Assembly (NCBI GenBank): GCA_003313425.1
Contig: NHZP01000143.1
Location: forward strand, 1-23,334
Source of the DNA: Pseudopyrenochaeta lycopersici
Taxonomy: Eukaryota > Ascomycota > Dothideomycetes > Pleosporales > Pseudopyrenochaetaceae
Length of the DNA stretch: 23,334 nucleotides
Reading direction: 5' to 3'
The notes under the pieces were generated by a model, which saw only the letters and a program-made list of their open reading frames with translations, searched no databases and had not been told where the DNA came from. Of the stretch, positions 1 to 10,120 are shown piece by piece. The stretch's first letter is position 1; each line of letters starts with the position of its first letter. Position numbers and translations under genes: made by a program.

Positions 1-1891
1 TAAGATCAGAAAGCAATGGAAGGCAATTTTGCTTACCTTGTAGTAGGCTTCCATAAAATCTGTGGCAGTGGAACTAGCATAATTGTTCATGTCCGCTTCG
101 GTCTTGTTGACAAGTGTATTAATCAATACGTTGACATTGATACTAAATGTTGACCACACCAACGGCAGTAGTCTCGCCGCGAGAACTTTCTCCAGAGACT
201 TCTTGACATCACGCGCCCGGCGCTTTCCTTGCGCTTTCTGGACATTCTCGGTAAGGTAATGATTATATGTGATAGGATGACCGGTATCATGTGTTCGAGT
301 AATTCCTTCACCTTGTTTCGGAGTTCGATAGTCAGGCTCTCCAATCTTGCGAAGACAAAGCGTTTCAACAGTCCTTCCAGCGTGGATCGAGTAGAGACGC
401 AGGCCAATGCTGCTCGTGCTACATAGTACGCAGCACGACGACAATGTCCACGTGTTCTTGAACCAGCTTCGCCCAGGGCCCACGCTGCTCATAAAATAAC
501 TGTCCAACAATGAGCGGATCGAATGTTCCTGGTAGCTCCCTGCCCTACTGCGTTCCAGAAGTTTTTTGACCTTCGAAAATATAGTCTGAGCGGGAGATCT
601 CGCGAGGAAGCTTTGCAGGACCTTCGTCGATAATAGTATATGTGTGACCGTCCTTACGCATTATCTCTGCAAAATCTGTCAATGTGTTTTGAAGAACAGC
701 TCTCAGACGCCTTTGGTAGCCTTCAGTTGAAGAGGCATCTCCAAAAAAAGGATCTGAGTATTGACCATCAATCGCAGCCTTGATCAAGGTACTGAATGAA
801 TGGCTTATATGCAAGAGATATCGCCGTTGCTCTTGTACGGTGGCCCTGGATGCACCCAATGCGTCTAGTTTCTTCGTACACTCTTGAATACCATCTTGAA
901 TTTGGGCGAGCACGTCAGGCAGCTGCACTATAATGTGATCTTTGAGGATTTTGCTGAGTCTTGGTTTCAATGTGTGAACCCCAACTTGAGCAGGTGTTAG
1001 CGATCTCCACATCCCGGAGGCAAAGAATTGGGCTTCAGCATTGTTGCGATCCTGTGCAGACGAGTTTCTTGAGGAGTAATCCCGGTTACGAAGAACGTGC
1101 CAACCAAGCCGAAACTTGACATCCTTGTTCTGGACAAGTTCTAAGTAGAAACGCTCGCTGTCCGGAGCCCTTGTCTAAAGTATCTGGCTTGGTAACCAAA
1201 CCAAGGGTTACGCATACCATTGGGGTCGATTTCCCTTGCGTACCTAGTGATCGATTGTTATTGAAGTCGTTCTTTGCGGATACAACGGCAAGTATGATGC
1301 TCCGTGGACTTTCCATGTAGGAAAGGACAAGAGATTTGACTGTCTCGCTATCTGCATCGGATTGGGAACGACTACCGGGCTTGAAACAAACCAGGGAGGT
1401 CAACAAGGGTAAGATGTGGTTGCTCGGGGCCAGATAACTCCAACCGAAGGATATCCGAGCTGAAGACCTTAGTGCTATCATTGATCCCATTCGCATCTTT
1501 CGCCAGACTCGATGATCCCACCAAGATCAAGATCGTCCGCGGGAAGCGAGACAAAGAAGTTCAGCAGTTTATCTAGTTCATTCTCGGAACGTTGTACTTG
1601 AGATCTGGAACAATGCGTATTTTGATGGGCGCAACTGGGCCACGCCGAAGAATTAATTCAGTTGCGAATCTAGTACACAAATTGTCTTTGCTCGGAAACC
1701 TCACTCCTGAGACCGCTTCAAGGACCGAGCTTTTGCCAGATGATTGTTCGCCACATACAATGATCTCCGGTAGATCGATGTAACGACTGATTCCATGTGA
1801 GCGAAGATTGTCCACAATGTCTAGAAGGTTTCTTGTGTCATTGGTCTGGAGAGATATGCTCTGCGCCTTTGAGCGAACCGCCTTCAGCCAT
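1..1891 (-). pseudogene. Dynamin-like large GTPase, multiply frameshifted, 3' end outside window
   Basis: Dynamin-family GTPases hydrolyse GTP to constrict or remodel membranes. In order on the minus strand I see the P-loop GEQSSGKSS and switch-I CTRF (about 1690-1760), DLPGLF (about 1390), TKPD (about 1185), a middle/stalk region (545-1012) and a GTPase-effector part (37-407) with GHPITYNHYL in a shifted frame. The likely start is ATG at 1889-1891 (actATGG). The last visible exon ends at 37 with a GTAAGC donor (31-36), so another exon lies beyond the left edge. Conservation is strong, but the frame changes at about 1860, 1600, 1503, 1378, 1257, 1206, 1163, 550, 430 and 285. Several changes are one extra or missing base in a G/C run, and 1257 and 1206 compensate each other. 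Identity is secure; whether it is a true pseudogene or an error-rich consensus is open. Confidence 0.85.
31..36 (-). promoter_or_regulatory. Splice donor at end of last visible dynamin exon
   Basis: The minus strand reads AAG|GTAAGC directly after the effector-domain residues EAYYK. It is a consensus fungal 5' splice site. Its acceptor must lie outside the window. Confidence 0.6.
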
Positions 1892-2125
1892 ACTGACGTA
1901 AGTGATCGCAAGACCAACGCTTCAAGCAAGAACAAGATGCGAATCCGCGAGGATGGTGTGATCTTAGCAGGAGACAGGTAGAGATTATAGCTAAACCTCT
2001 GCCTTTTCAAGACGCCTAAGCCATGTTTGCCTGGCTAGGGTCTCGTCCCGGACGTTTTCGAACACCTCCGCATGTGTAAGCCTATGAGCTCCTTTCCCTC
2101 GTTCGGATGTTAGTCTTGCATCATC

Positions 2126-2398
2126 TTATGCGCCCCCTTCATACTCGGTCCATTGTACCAGCCAACCATCGATTTTCTCTGCATAATGTTGAGATGGTGG
2201 GGCAGTGAATTGCGTCATCTTTACAGTAGTACTGCTCCTCGGGCGTGTTGAGATTCGCCCATCTTTGTACAGCCGACGCCGATAGCCCTCCGGTTCAGTT
2301 CTTGCATGCTCCCGATGTGAGACGAGGGAAATGAACGGTAAAGGTTCTCGGCCATGCCATATGAATCGCTTCTCTATGGCGAATTTTAATTTCCTCAC
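2126..2398 (-). pseudogene. Fragment resembling a DUF7587-type fungal domain
   Basis: A 90-codon minus-strand frame opens with GTG, not ATG, and carries PFISLVSHREHAR followed by SQHYAEKIDGWLVQW. The spacing and wording recall the fungal DUF7587 domain, which has a 'FISl.sd.eHA' segment and later a 'QH...eyL' segment; its function is unknown. The fragment is much shorter than such proteins, has no credible start and may be a decayed remnant. It sits upstream of and on the same strand as the dynamin-like gene. The family call is from memory of the motif and is weak. Confidence 0.3.
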
Positions 2399-2445
2399 TT
2401 TATTTGTGCGAAAAACCCTTGCGCAGTAAAGCCATCCATGCTTGA

Positions 2446-3089
2446 GAAGGTTGTCTAATTTCCTGGAAAGTGAACACGATAAGTTATGCTTCTTTGAAGA
2501 GTATTGTATGCAAACAGCACTGCACAGCTGTTGTTAATCTTGACAAGCATCTATGGGAACAGCATTTAACACCCATTACACTCCATAGACAGGTTATCGA
2601 GCGATTCAACCGCTTCCCCACTGTTGAACCGTGTGCAATCAAGCTCCCAAAGCAGCTGATAGAGGTGATTGAAGAGCTAGGCTTGCCGCTGGGTGGGTTC
2701 ATCTGTAGGCCTGCGGAACTATTACTATAAACATTAACTTTCTACGGACCCACAGTAAAACACCTCACAAGCAAACGTAGACAAGCGAGAAGAGTTTATT
2801 ATATAATTCTGTGAAAGTACAGACGCTTTTCCGTAAAGGGGTTGCAGAAATATTTCATTGGCTGCGAGGCTGGACCCCGTCCTTTCTCGCCTTTCCGTTC
2901 GAGCTTTTCCAACGCAAGCAGACAAGGCGGAGGTATTACTCGATCCATGAGCGTTTTCTGTGTTACATTTTCAGGGTTTGGGCCTTGTCGCGAAACCTAC
3001 CTCCAGGCGAATCACACGTAACGGGCTTGACCCAAGATTTTGCGCAGGAACAGCCTGTTCGCATTACTGCTTCCGGTCTTAGACCATAA
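2446..3089 (+). pseudogene. OrsD/DUF3505 (PF12013)-type zinc-finger protein remnant
   Basis: The first frame (to 2730) carries a degenerate zinc finger, CKQHC...HLWEQH, then IERFNRFP and a hydrophobic segment ending GGFIC. After a one-base loss in the GG run near 2708 the reading continues as RACGTITIN...HSKTPH, a second finger. It then meets an in-frame TAG at 2781-2783 and runs on as VKVQTLFRKGVAEIFHWL to a stop at 3087-3089. The paired C..C/H..H fingers followed by 'vQTlF' are typical of the OrsD family, named for the Aspergillus orsellinic-acid cluster and often found in larger fungal proteins with helicase- or recombinase-like parts. Later residues such as ERFLCYIFRVW fit that longer context. 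There is no ATG start, a frameshift and a nonsense codon, so this is a pseudogene. Confidence 0.62.
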
Positions 3090-3786
3090 CCTACCCCTTT
3101 CTGCCGCCTGTCTAGGCTTAGCTCGGACTTAGCGCAGTGAGAATGCTCCCAATTGGGATACTATGTCCTCAATGCTCAGTCACATCATAATTGCTGCTTA
3201 CGCTCATCACCCACATCTACATCTACAACACAAAAGCAAGGTCGAGTACCCGCCTAGCTACACGGCGACGGAGGACTTGTGGAAGACCCATAGGTGCTTA
3301 AGCTGAAGTCTGTTAGAGGCATGCCAAGCAGGAAAGGGACGATGTAACACTTTGGAAGTTTTCCAGGCTCCTACGCCCAAATCCTCAGAACCCGAAGATA
3401 AGGACAAATCTGAGTACGAAAGTGAACCTGAGGAGCAGAGGAACAGAGGCTATGTGACGGATAGACAATGCCAGCTTTATACTCGACGATCTGGACAGCG
3501 AACCAAGCCACTACTATAACATGTAAGTGCTGCGACCAGGCCATTGTAAAGACGGAAAGGTTTGGAAAGGCTTTGCTGCACTAAAAGCGCTGTAGGAAAG
3601 TTTCCAAGTTGACCGTGGAGGAAAATGAAGACCAGTTACAAAGGAAGAAGCGCTGTTTGTTTGCGGTAGCGTGGCAGTCGGAATTTGTACCTCGAACTAT
3701 TCTGGCTAGAACATATGGCAACCAATAAGCAAATCCAATGAATGTAAGATTTCATGCAATGGGCCAGTGCTCAGTATCGACATGTA
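3090..3786. other. Intergenic stretch, possible acidic remnant
   Basis: No convincing gene. A short plus-strand frame at about 3375-3519 encodes an acidic run (SEPEDKDKSEYESEPEEQ) that could be a linker left from a longer OrsD-type protein. There is no start, domain or splice signal to support more. Confidence 0.3.
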
Positions 3787-4829
3787 CTAGACTTGCCTCG
3801 CTGAGTCTGCTCGGTAGATAGCATCGCATTCGATCGTCCGAATGGTGTAAGTATTATCCCGTGAATCACCCCACAGGACACGTCCCAACCATACTCGAAG
3901 TCGTCGCTTCTCGGGTTCGAAAGCTTAGCACCCGGCATACACTTAGCGTCAACTGTGAAATAACTCGTTTCCATGATAGGTGCCGAATCCCATCTGCATA
4001 CGTCGCTCAAACGCCTTTGCAGAGGCTGCTCATTTGTGCCAAAGTTTTTCCTTGGCTGCAACGGTGTTTGAGAGACCTCTGAGCTATCAAGCGTTACTGG
4101 GGTTTGGCTTGCCTTTAACGGTCTTAATGTAGATGTTTTGTTGTTCTGTCCGGAGCCGATGCGAACCTTGGCACAATTCACGTAGGACTCGTGCTCCCGA
4201 TTAAGCCAAACCCACACAAATAAGGCGTTTCCCTCTGGAACCCCAAGTGGAACTCCAAAGCCAAAGGTCTGGAATTCTGGGGACCCGTCGCCTCCACGAC
4301 GCGGGCAGTTGCCGAAGAACGAGGCTGCAGCTTTCCATGTTAACCCTCGATCTACCGAAAATCCTACTTGGCAGCTGCCACCATCATGGGTGGAGCCCTG
4401 TGCATACGAGGAGTAGGTGTAGTCAGATAACTGGAAGTAAGCCTCCTGACCAGCTGTCCAAACCACCTGTGGCTCTTCCTGATCGAAGAGATCGAGATGG
4501 CCGCGGCAGAGACCTGGATCCAGTAGCGTAGGACCGCCGTCAATATCGCAACATCCCAGGGGAAAGTTTAGTTGTGGATCTGGCCGAGTAGAAAATGCAT
4601 TTGCTTCCTTGACGCCACCCAAAGGCCCGGGATACCAGAGCGACCTGGGAGTGTCTTTGTCAGTCAATACAATCTTCGCATTGCTGTTGCAACTATCATG
4701 GAAGATGGGTAGCTGCCATCAAAGTGATCTATGGATGAGTACTTACATGTGCGCATCAGCCATAACCGCCAAAGCAAGAAAGCCTACTGCTTCCGCAACG
4801 CATGCCCGATATCGATTCTTGGTCAACAT
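3787..4829 (-). CDS. Secreted LPMO (AA11-like), two exons, late frameshift
   Basis: LPMOs are secreted copper enzymes that oxidatively cleave chitin or other polysaccharides. Exon 1 (4747-4829) encodes a signal peptide ending AVMADA followed by His27, the expected first copper ligand after cleavage. A 102-nt intron (4645-4746, GTAAGT...CCCAG) lies right after His27-Met28, and exon 2 resumes SLWYPGP. The second ligand fits STHDGGSCQVGF, and WLNREHESYVNCAKV matches the conserved core with its axial Tyr. The C-terminal tail has YFTVDAKC and GWDVSCGV. At the CCC run 3858-3860 one base seems missing: the raw frame drifts to a stop at 3771, while the adjacent frame gives DNTYTIRTIEC and a stop at 3787-3789, which fits the family better. 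The catalytic domain is intact. AA11 versus a related class is not certain. Confidence 0.8.
4645..4746 (-). other. Intron of the AA11-like LPMO gene
   Basis: The intron is 102 nt with a GTAAGT donor and a CCCAG acceptor on the minus strand. Splicing joins the codons for Ala-His-Met to Ser-Leu-Trp-Tyr-Pro-Gly-Pro, restoring the usual mature N-terminus of the family. Confidence 0.8.
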
Positions 4830-5145
4830 TGACGACAGTAGTATCATCCAGACCTGATGGTCTTTACCTGTGTCTATCTCTATTGATGAGAAGGAGATTC
4901 ACTTGCGTTTCTGAGCAGGCAGTTTGGCGCCCTGTCGTGACTCTAGCTTTGAACTGGACGGAGCTCCCGCGATTGGAAACCTGCAATTGAACATGCACAA
5001 GGATGCGACGGCCTAAAATACTTTGCAACAGCTCGCGAATGGGTTGGAGAGCTGATCAGTCATGGGGAAGAGGTCATGATGACGTCTCCAAGCATTGAGC
5101 CAAATTTTCAGGACATCTAGCTTGCATGTCATGATTGCTCATCAG

Positions 5146-5672
5146 TCACCTTTGCTTATCCAGCAGAACAAGTACGTTTCCACGCTCATTAAGTGACCCC
5201 GCAATTCTCAGAGGCCGGCTTGTATCAGCTGTGTTTACGCATTTGCTTGGCGTGTACCCAGAGATTGGGTAGGCCAACACGACTGCGTTCAAATTCCCAT
5301 GACAAGAATCGGCGTGTGATACCCCTACAGCAGCATAAGGGAAGCGCTTTGAATGAACGATATTTACCGCTTTAAGTTGAATGAATGGCTCAGAAGTGTG
5401 CTGCATCAAGTACGAGGAAGGACCCCTGAGATACGCAACGAAGCCTTGACGCTTTCGTCCACCCTTGGGCTTTTGTGGAGCAAAATCGCCAACGACTTCT
5501 CGTAGAACTCATATTTCGAAGTCTCCACATTTGAGTAACTTAATCGACTGCAAATTCTGGGATGTGACCGAGTATGATATTTAAGGCTTGAAAGATCTCG
5601 TCTTGAGCATCGAACATTAGATCCGCATGTATGTATTGAGGTCACATTTTGATCAGCTGAGAGAGCTGTCAA
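5146..5672 (-). other. Overlapping unrecognised minus-strand ORFs
   Basis: Two open frames meet near 5490-5500: an upstream one with SKYEFYE and a downstream one (about 5146-5485) beginning VVGDFAPQKPKGGRKRQGF. Read together they could be one broken gene, but neither has a strong ATG context, a splice site or a motif I recognise. Treat as possible coding remnant only. Confidence 0.2.
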
Positions 5673-5727
5673 GATGGGCGATGAACGCAGTGGTCATGTG
5701 ACCGATGCACATGACTAACTAGCGCCA

Positions 5728-6237
5728 CTACTTAGTCTTAGATCCCACCTTGATAATACTACAACTCTTACACCCCCCAAGTTTTGACAAGAGCGTCAGA
5801 TGTCCTGTGAGCTTGGCGCGACGACGGTATTGCGCCGCATTCAGTATTGGGACTCCTTCCCCTTCTCCTGGCCTGTAGGTGACCATGTACGCATCCTTTT
5901 CTAAGTCAATATCATTCCTGAAAATCAAATTCAACTTGAAATCTATCGCTGAAGAGGAAATTAATCCTCTAAGAGAAGCTGGCCGATTCTATCCTTGCTT
6001 TCTTGCGAATTGGTACTCTCCCTTTACTATCCGCAGCGATAGCGAGGTGTCAGTCGTGATGAAACTTTTCTCCCATGAACGTTGCGAGTTGTTCACGTTG
6101 TCTCGAAGGCAACAACGGGCAGAGGCTGGAAAGAATCTGCACTCATCCAGCCGGGATCTGGGCGCACATGCGCAGAATTTTGATCGACTGGCAAAGTCAT
6201 CCAGTTGAGGACATTTGCTTAGGGTCAGCATTGGCAC
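5728..6237 (-). other. Unrecognised minus-strand ORF interrupted by TAG
   Basis: One frame is open from 6237 to 5728 except for a TAG at 5989-5991. The downstream half holds FRNDIDLEKDAYMVTYRPGE, which looks more protein-like than its surroundings. A pyrimidine-rich CAG near 5950 could serve as an acceptor, so the stop may lie in an intron. I do not recognise a family. A competing plus-strand ORF (5879-6208) covers the same DNA and also has no recognisable motif. Confidence 0.22.
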
Positions 6238-7066
6238 CCAGAACAGAACGGCAGCGTGTGACTACTGACAGCTGCTTACAGGATGTAAGATAAGTAATGT
6301 CTGGCTAGCAATGAACACTCTGCACGCCTTTACGTAGTCCACATGCATCGATAAGATTCACGTCTGGCGCGGAAGAATTGTCGCTTAAAGCTTTTTTGGT
6401 TGACGCTGGCCTGGGTTTTCGGCTTCGAGAACCAGTTCCTGGCTGCAGCATCTCGTTCAACGCTTCGGATGACCAGGTTGCCCGTCGACTGGCAATTGGA
6501 TGGGTTAATGGTTTGGATTGCTCTTGAACAAATCCATGACATCCGGGCATGTTGGGACGTAATTATGATGGAGATCATGTTTGGCAGATGGAAGTGCTCA
6601 TAAATATTGTCTTAGGAAGTGAGTGATTGATTGGTCCTAATCTGGTAAAGAACAAGCACAAGCAAAAGCGAACGCTACAGTTGGGAACCCAACGCCATGA
6701 CCCCCACCACGGTGGATTGCTTACTCTTCTGCTCATTTTTCGTTGCCCTTTCTTATCCTTGTTCTACGGCTTATTGTGGGGTTGTGCACTGGTATTCCAC
6801 AACGTTGCTTTTCCACAATGGTGGATTTCCAATCAACTCTCACCTAGGAAATAGTGAAGATGTACAAGCGTTTCAGTAAGTAACAAGGAACTATATTTAG
6901 GCCCTAGTCTAGCTACCGCCCAAGCATGAGGCTCACCGTATTAGAGTAAATAACCTTAGAAGAACGAGGAGCTCACATTCATCTATATCTAATTCTTCGA
7001 TCTCATCTACCTATTGCCTACGAACCCCTACCGTTGCTTCTAGCCATGATGTCAAGTCTTCTCTAT
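6238..7066. other. Intergenic, no gene recognised
   Basis: Short overlapping ORFs on both strands (6305-6603, 6627-6879) show no family motif and no convincing start or splice structure. The stretch around 6700-6840 repeats short CCAC/GTGG words (ccaccacggtgg, ccacaatggtgg) but forms no clear element. It includes the 3' flank of the secreted-protein gene. Confidence 0.4.
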
Positions 7067-7497
7067 CTAGCATTCTCCCCAATTAGGATCGACACTATTA
7101 CGTTAGGGTTAGAAAACCGTCTGAAGGTTCCGCTAAGTGTGACAAGGGGCAAGTGTGCTTACCGGAAGTACCAGTCAGCTACAACATTTTCACCACCAAG
7201 AGCACACCCATTCATTTCGTTCTTAAGACGCATCTTGCAGTCCTTACTATTCAGTGTTAGGCCGCCACGGCCCTTCCAACCAACCCAGAGTTCGACCTTG
7301 TTCTTGGGCAGCTGAAAACAACGGTATTTGGTCTGGCCTTCGGTGAAGTAGCCAGCTAAGTCATAGTCACAGAGCTTGTCGACCACTGCGTCTGCGCCAT
7401 CCATGTTCTGACCATACATGCCGGTCGTCAATTTGTAACATGCGGCTTGGACTATGGTAATCACTGGGGCGATGACGGCGAGGTTGTATAGGCGCAT
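7067..7497 (-). CDS. Small secreted six-cysteine protein, effector-like, two exons
   Basis: The spliced product is 120 aa. ATG at 7495-7497 opens a signal peptide (MRLYNLAVIAPVITIVQA) and the mature part starts near ACYKLTTG. Exon 1 (7163-7497) is joined to a 28-nt last exon (7067-7094) through a 68-nt intron (7095-7162, GTAAGC donor, TAATAG acceptor). The junction gives DWYFR|VDPNWGEC and a stop, and the total length is an exact multiple of three. Six cysteines in the mature chain could form three disulfides; WVGWKGRG and NGCALGGENVVADW are notable motifs. Similar small secreted proteins are common in Dothideomycetes and include candidate effectors, but I know no demonstrated function. It is one of the few undamaged genes here. 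Confidence 0.72.
7095..7162 (-). other. Intron of the six-Cys secreted protein gene
   Basis: A 68-nt intron with GTAAGC donor, a CTAAC-type branch-point candidate (TTCTAACCCTAACG) and TAG acceptor. Removing it preserves the frame and adds the sixth cysteine and the stop codon. Confidence 0.7.
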
Positions 7498-7548
7498 AAT
7501 GAGTGTTGCGAAGCGCTCTGAAAGACGAAGGACGACGCGATCTTTCAA

Positions 7549-9430
7549 GGAGCTGTATGTACTAGCTTACTTGTTTAAGCAGAGAAGTCAGCAGACCAAA
7601 TCAAATTTGCTTCTGTGACTGTTGGCGCTAAACAGACCAAGTAAGAATCAAGCTAAGACAGGAAAGAAACCAGGCAGAATAGGCCATCTTTTAGATCAAA
7701 ATCACTTCTTTGAGCCCAGCTTATTTTATTGCTGACAGCTCAAGGTTTTAGACCCGAATTCCTAGTCTTTACTGTAAGCACTTCGACTAAGAATACTAAG
7801 TAGAGAGCAGCTAACTTACAATTAGCATGTGTTTATTCACTAGTGCAAGGCGTTAACACCTGGCTCTCTAAGAATCTTTGGGACATGGGTATATACTGTA
7901 TGGCAAAATATATTGACAGTGAACGTGACTTCCGTATTTTGCTAGTTTGATTGCACTGTCCTGCATTATGCTATAAACATCACTCATTGTCACGACGAGC
8001 AGTTTGAGCAAGTATATACACTGAGATGCAGTTGCAGTTTCCGGTTTTCTTGCTTCGCAGATGACTTTGCTTCATTGGTTTTATGGTAGCCCAAGGTTCC
8101 ATTGGCGAATCGGTTTGGCGATAGGCTTTGCTGCTTGGCACTAGATATATACTAGGTAAAGCCCATATCAGCATGACCGGGGGCTTTCAAAGCGAGAAAC
8201 ATGTATCTTTGCCGTATGCCAGTGCAAATCAGTGTACGCTGTTAACCGCCGTAAGGAATAGGAGGAATGCTCCGCCGCCATAGTCCCTCGCGCCTCTGTG
8301 CGTAGCCCAATCGCGCGCTTAGCTAAGTAGCTCTTCCTCAGCATGCATACTGAATGAATGCGTAGTGCAGGGCCACAATGGAGGGCAGATTTGTAGAATT
8401 GACAACTGGTGACCGGCCGATCGCGCCGTTGAGAACAACACGACGTCATCGATAAGATGCAACTTCTCCGCACAAAGCATCACATAAGTAAGCAGCCAGA
8501 AATGCTAATATTATTGGTCTCACGAAGCTGCTATTTGCAGAGTTGTCAACCAGACAATCGACAAACGCTGAAAAAAGTGGCTACTCCTCAGCGCTTACAT
8601 AGCGAAGGGAGTCGTTGCCGCTGAGTCCGGCGTATGTGCGGAATAAAGAAAAGATATCCGCTGACGCGTACGTCTTACTCGAGATACTTATAAATGCGCA
8701 CGAGCCCTAACCCTAGTAAACACGCAAGCCTACACAAACGTTCGATTCTTTGAAGGGACTGAACGGAGAAGCGACTGCATACAGTTATGCCGCTATTTTC
8801 GAACCTGAGAAGACCAAGGCAAGGCGTCAAGCGTAAAGCCTGCGAACCCATCGCCCCAAGATGCGCTCCACGAAGACTAATGTAGAACAGCATCGGCATC
8901 GAAGGACACTGCACTCGGTTCGTCAAGCGATACACGAGCACGCAATCCGCAAGGGCGTCTGCCGCGTACTTGCGCAAAGACGGTGTTGTGTAGGGCTGCA
9001 CTCGCGTGGAGAGCCTCAGGGCATATCAAAGCCTCTCCACTCCAGGTACTCCATCTTCAAGTGCACGCAGGCTGTGAGTCTTCGCTTCACGATCATCCTA
9101 TTGTCCTAACAGCCAGTGAAGATGTGCAGAGTCTACAAAAGAAGCCCGTACGTACCTGATCTATTCTTGCCTTTGGAATCGCTCGCTGAAATTGAAAGGA
9201 TACACCAAGCCAAGATTTCGTCAACAAAAGCAGCTTCTATGACATGACGGCATTGCGATTTGCGGCGTTCTGAGCGCATTAGGTATTTGAAAATGCGATA
9301 GAAATTAGGTATATGAGGAAGCACTTCAGTATTCTCCACCTGGAATTGCACTCTGTGAGGCCGCAGAGTACCTATTCGAAGAACACCGAATGCGATCTTT
9401 AACATGGGGGTTTATGATTACAGTGCGACC
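7549..9430. other. Long gene-poor stretch
   Basis: About 1.9 kb without a gene I can support. ORFs such as 8168-8473 (-), 8675-9001 (-) and 8861-9109 (+) have biased composition, no domain motif and compete with each other on opposite strands. The part around 7700-7960 is AT-rich. Confidence 0.45.
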
Positions 9431-9437
9431 GAACCAG

Positions 9438-9606
9438 GTTGGCCCATGGTTCGCTGCAGGGTGCAGGGCAGGATCGTAACAGCTCTTCGGCTTAGATAAG
9501 ACCTTTTATAACTATTGTAGGGATATAAGAGCTTAATAGTGGAGCCGTAGTAAGGGATACTGTTTTACTACAAATGTAGGCTCCGAGCGAACCATTCCTG
9601 GGCAAC
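9438..9606. mobile_element. Possible decayed MITE with short inverted ends
   Basis: The left end GTTGGCCCATGGTTCGCT (9438-9455) is mirrored by AGCGAACCATTCCTGGGCAAC (9586-9606). TGGTTCGCT matches exactly, as do GTTG and CCCA with a small gap. The interior is AT-rich and contains a strong hairpin close to the right end. No clean target-site duplication is visible, so it may be an old element or a chance pairing. Confidence 0.35.
9541..9584. repeat. Stem-loop inside the inverted-repeat element
   Basis: GGAGCC (9541-9546) pairs with GGCTCC (9579-9584), and GTAGTAA (9547-9553) pairs exactly with TTACTAC (9565-9571), leaving a 7-nt bulge on one side. It may be a subterminal hairpin of the putative MITE. 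Confidence 0.5.
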
Positions 9607-10120
9607 TCGTTATAATAATAACTGGTTAAGCCGTATATGAACTATCCTAACTCGTACTAGACTAGCTCTGCTCAAGGCCCTAGACTGCTACCTTAATCAG
9701 TCCCTTCAATCATTCCAGTCCAGTCTGATTACCCATTGGTAACACTGGATCTCTGTTATGATCTCTGTAGACCTTGCTGTCGCGCTATAAAGTCGCTACT
9801 TTTCATCCGTGCGTACACTTTTTTACTAAATTTCCCCCTCTACAGACAAATCTTCAACCGTCCCAGCAGGGCCAGCACTACTCGCATAGACTTTTATCCA
9901 CTAGCCTATTCACTGGCACTTACAGATTTCCGCGTAAACTGTGTATGGGCGCTGTATTAGCTGTATTCACGCTGCGCTTCTGTCAGCCGCGATACCGTAG
10001 AAATCACCACCGCTAATTGTTATATCAACTTTGCTTTGCTGGCCTAATCACTGGCACTTGGATTAACATTAAGTTAAGAATTTATCTTAATACCTACTCT
10101 AATACTGCCCTAGGATGGAA
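9607..10120. repeat. AT-rich, repeat-like noncoding DNA with an imperfect direct repeat
   Basis: No gene is supported. GCCTATTCACTGGCACTT (9904-9921) recurs as GCCTAATCACTGGCACTT (10042-10059), one mismatch in 18. The rich TTA/TAA content and the segment around 9725-9760 (GATTACCCATTGGTAACAC) resemble the end of a long terminal repeat plus primer-binding site. No second LTR or polymerase coding is present, so a retroelement relic is only a guess. Confidence 0.3.

Noticed and set aside
3771..3786. LPMO ending at the stop at 3771 as the plain ORF suggests
   Set aside because: The last 30 residues of that frame look unrelated to the family, whereas the neighbouring frame gives the expected C-terminal motif and stop at 3787.
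3910..3925. GGTTCGAA resembling a tRNA T-arm
   Set aside because: It falls within the LPMO coding frame and no acceptor stem, D-arm or anticodon arm can be folded around it.
7103..7112. Telomere-like TTAGGGTTAG, and its complement CCCTAACCCT at 8705-8714
   Set aside because: Each is under two repeat units. The first lies in an intron where CTAAC may serve as the branch point. Not enough to call interstitial telomere repeats.
9470..9760. Solo LTR of a retrotransposon
   Set aside because: No matching terminal dinucleotides with target duplication, no second LTR and no pol-like coding; kept only as a weak possibility.
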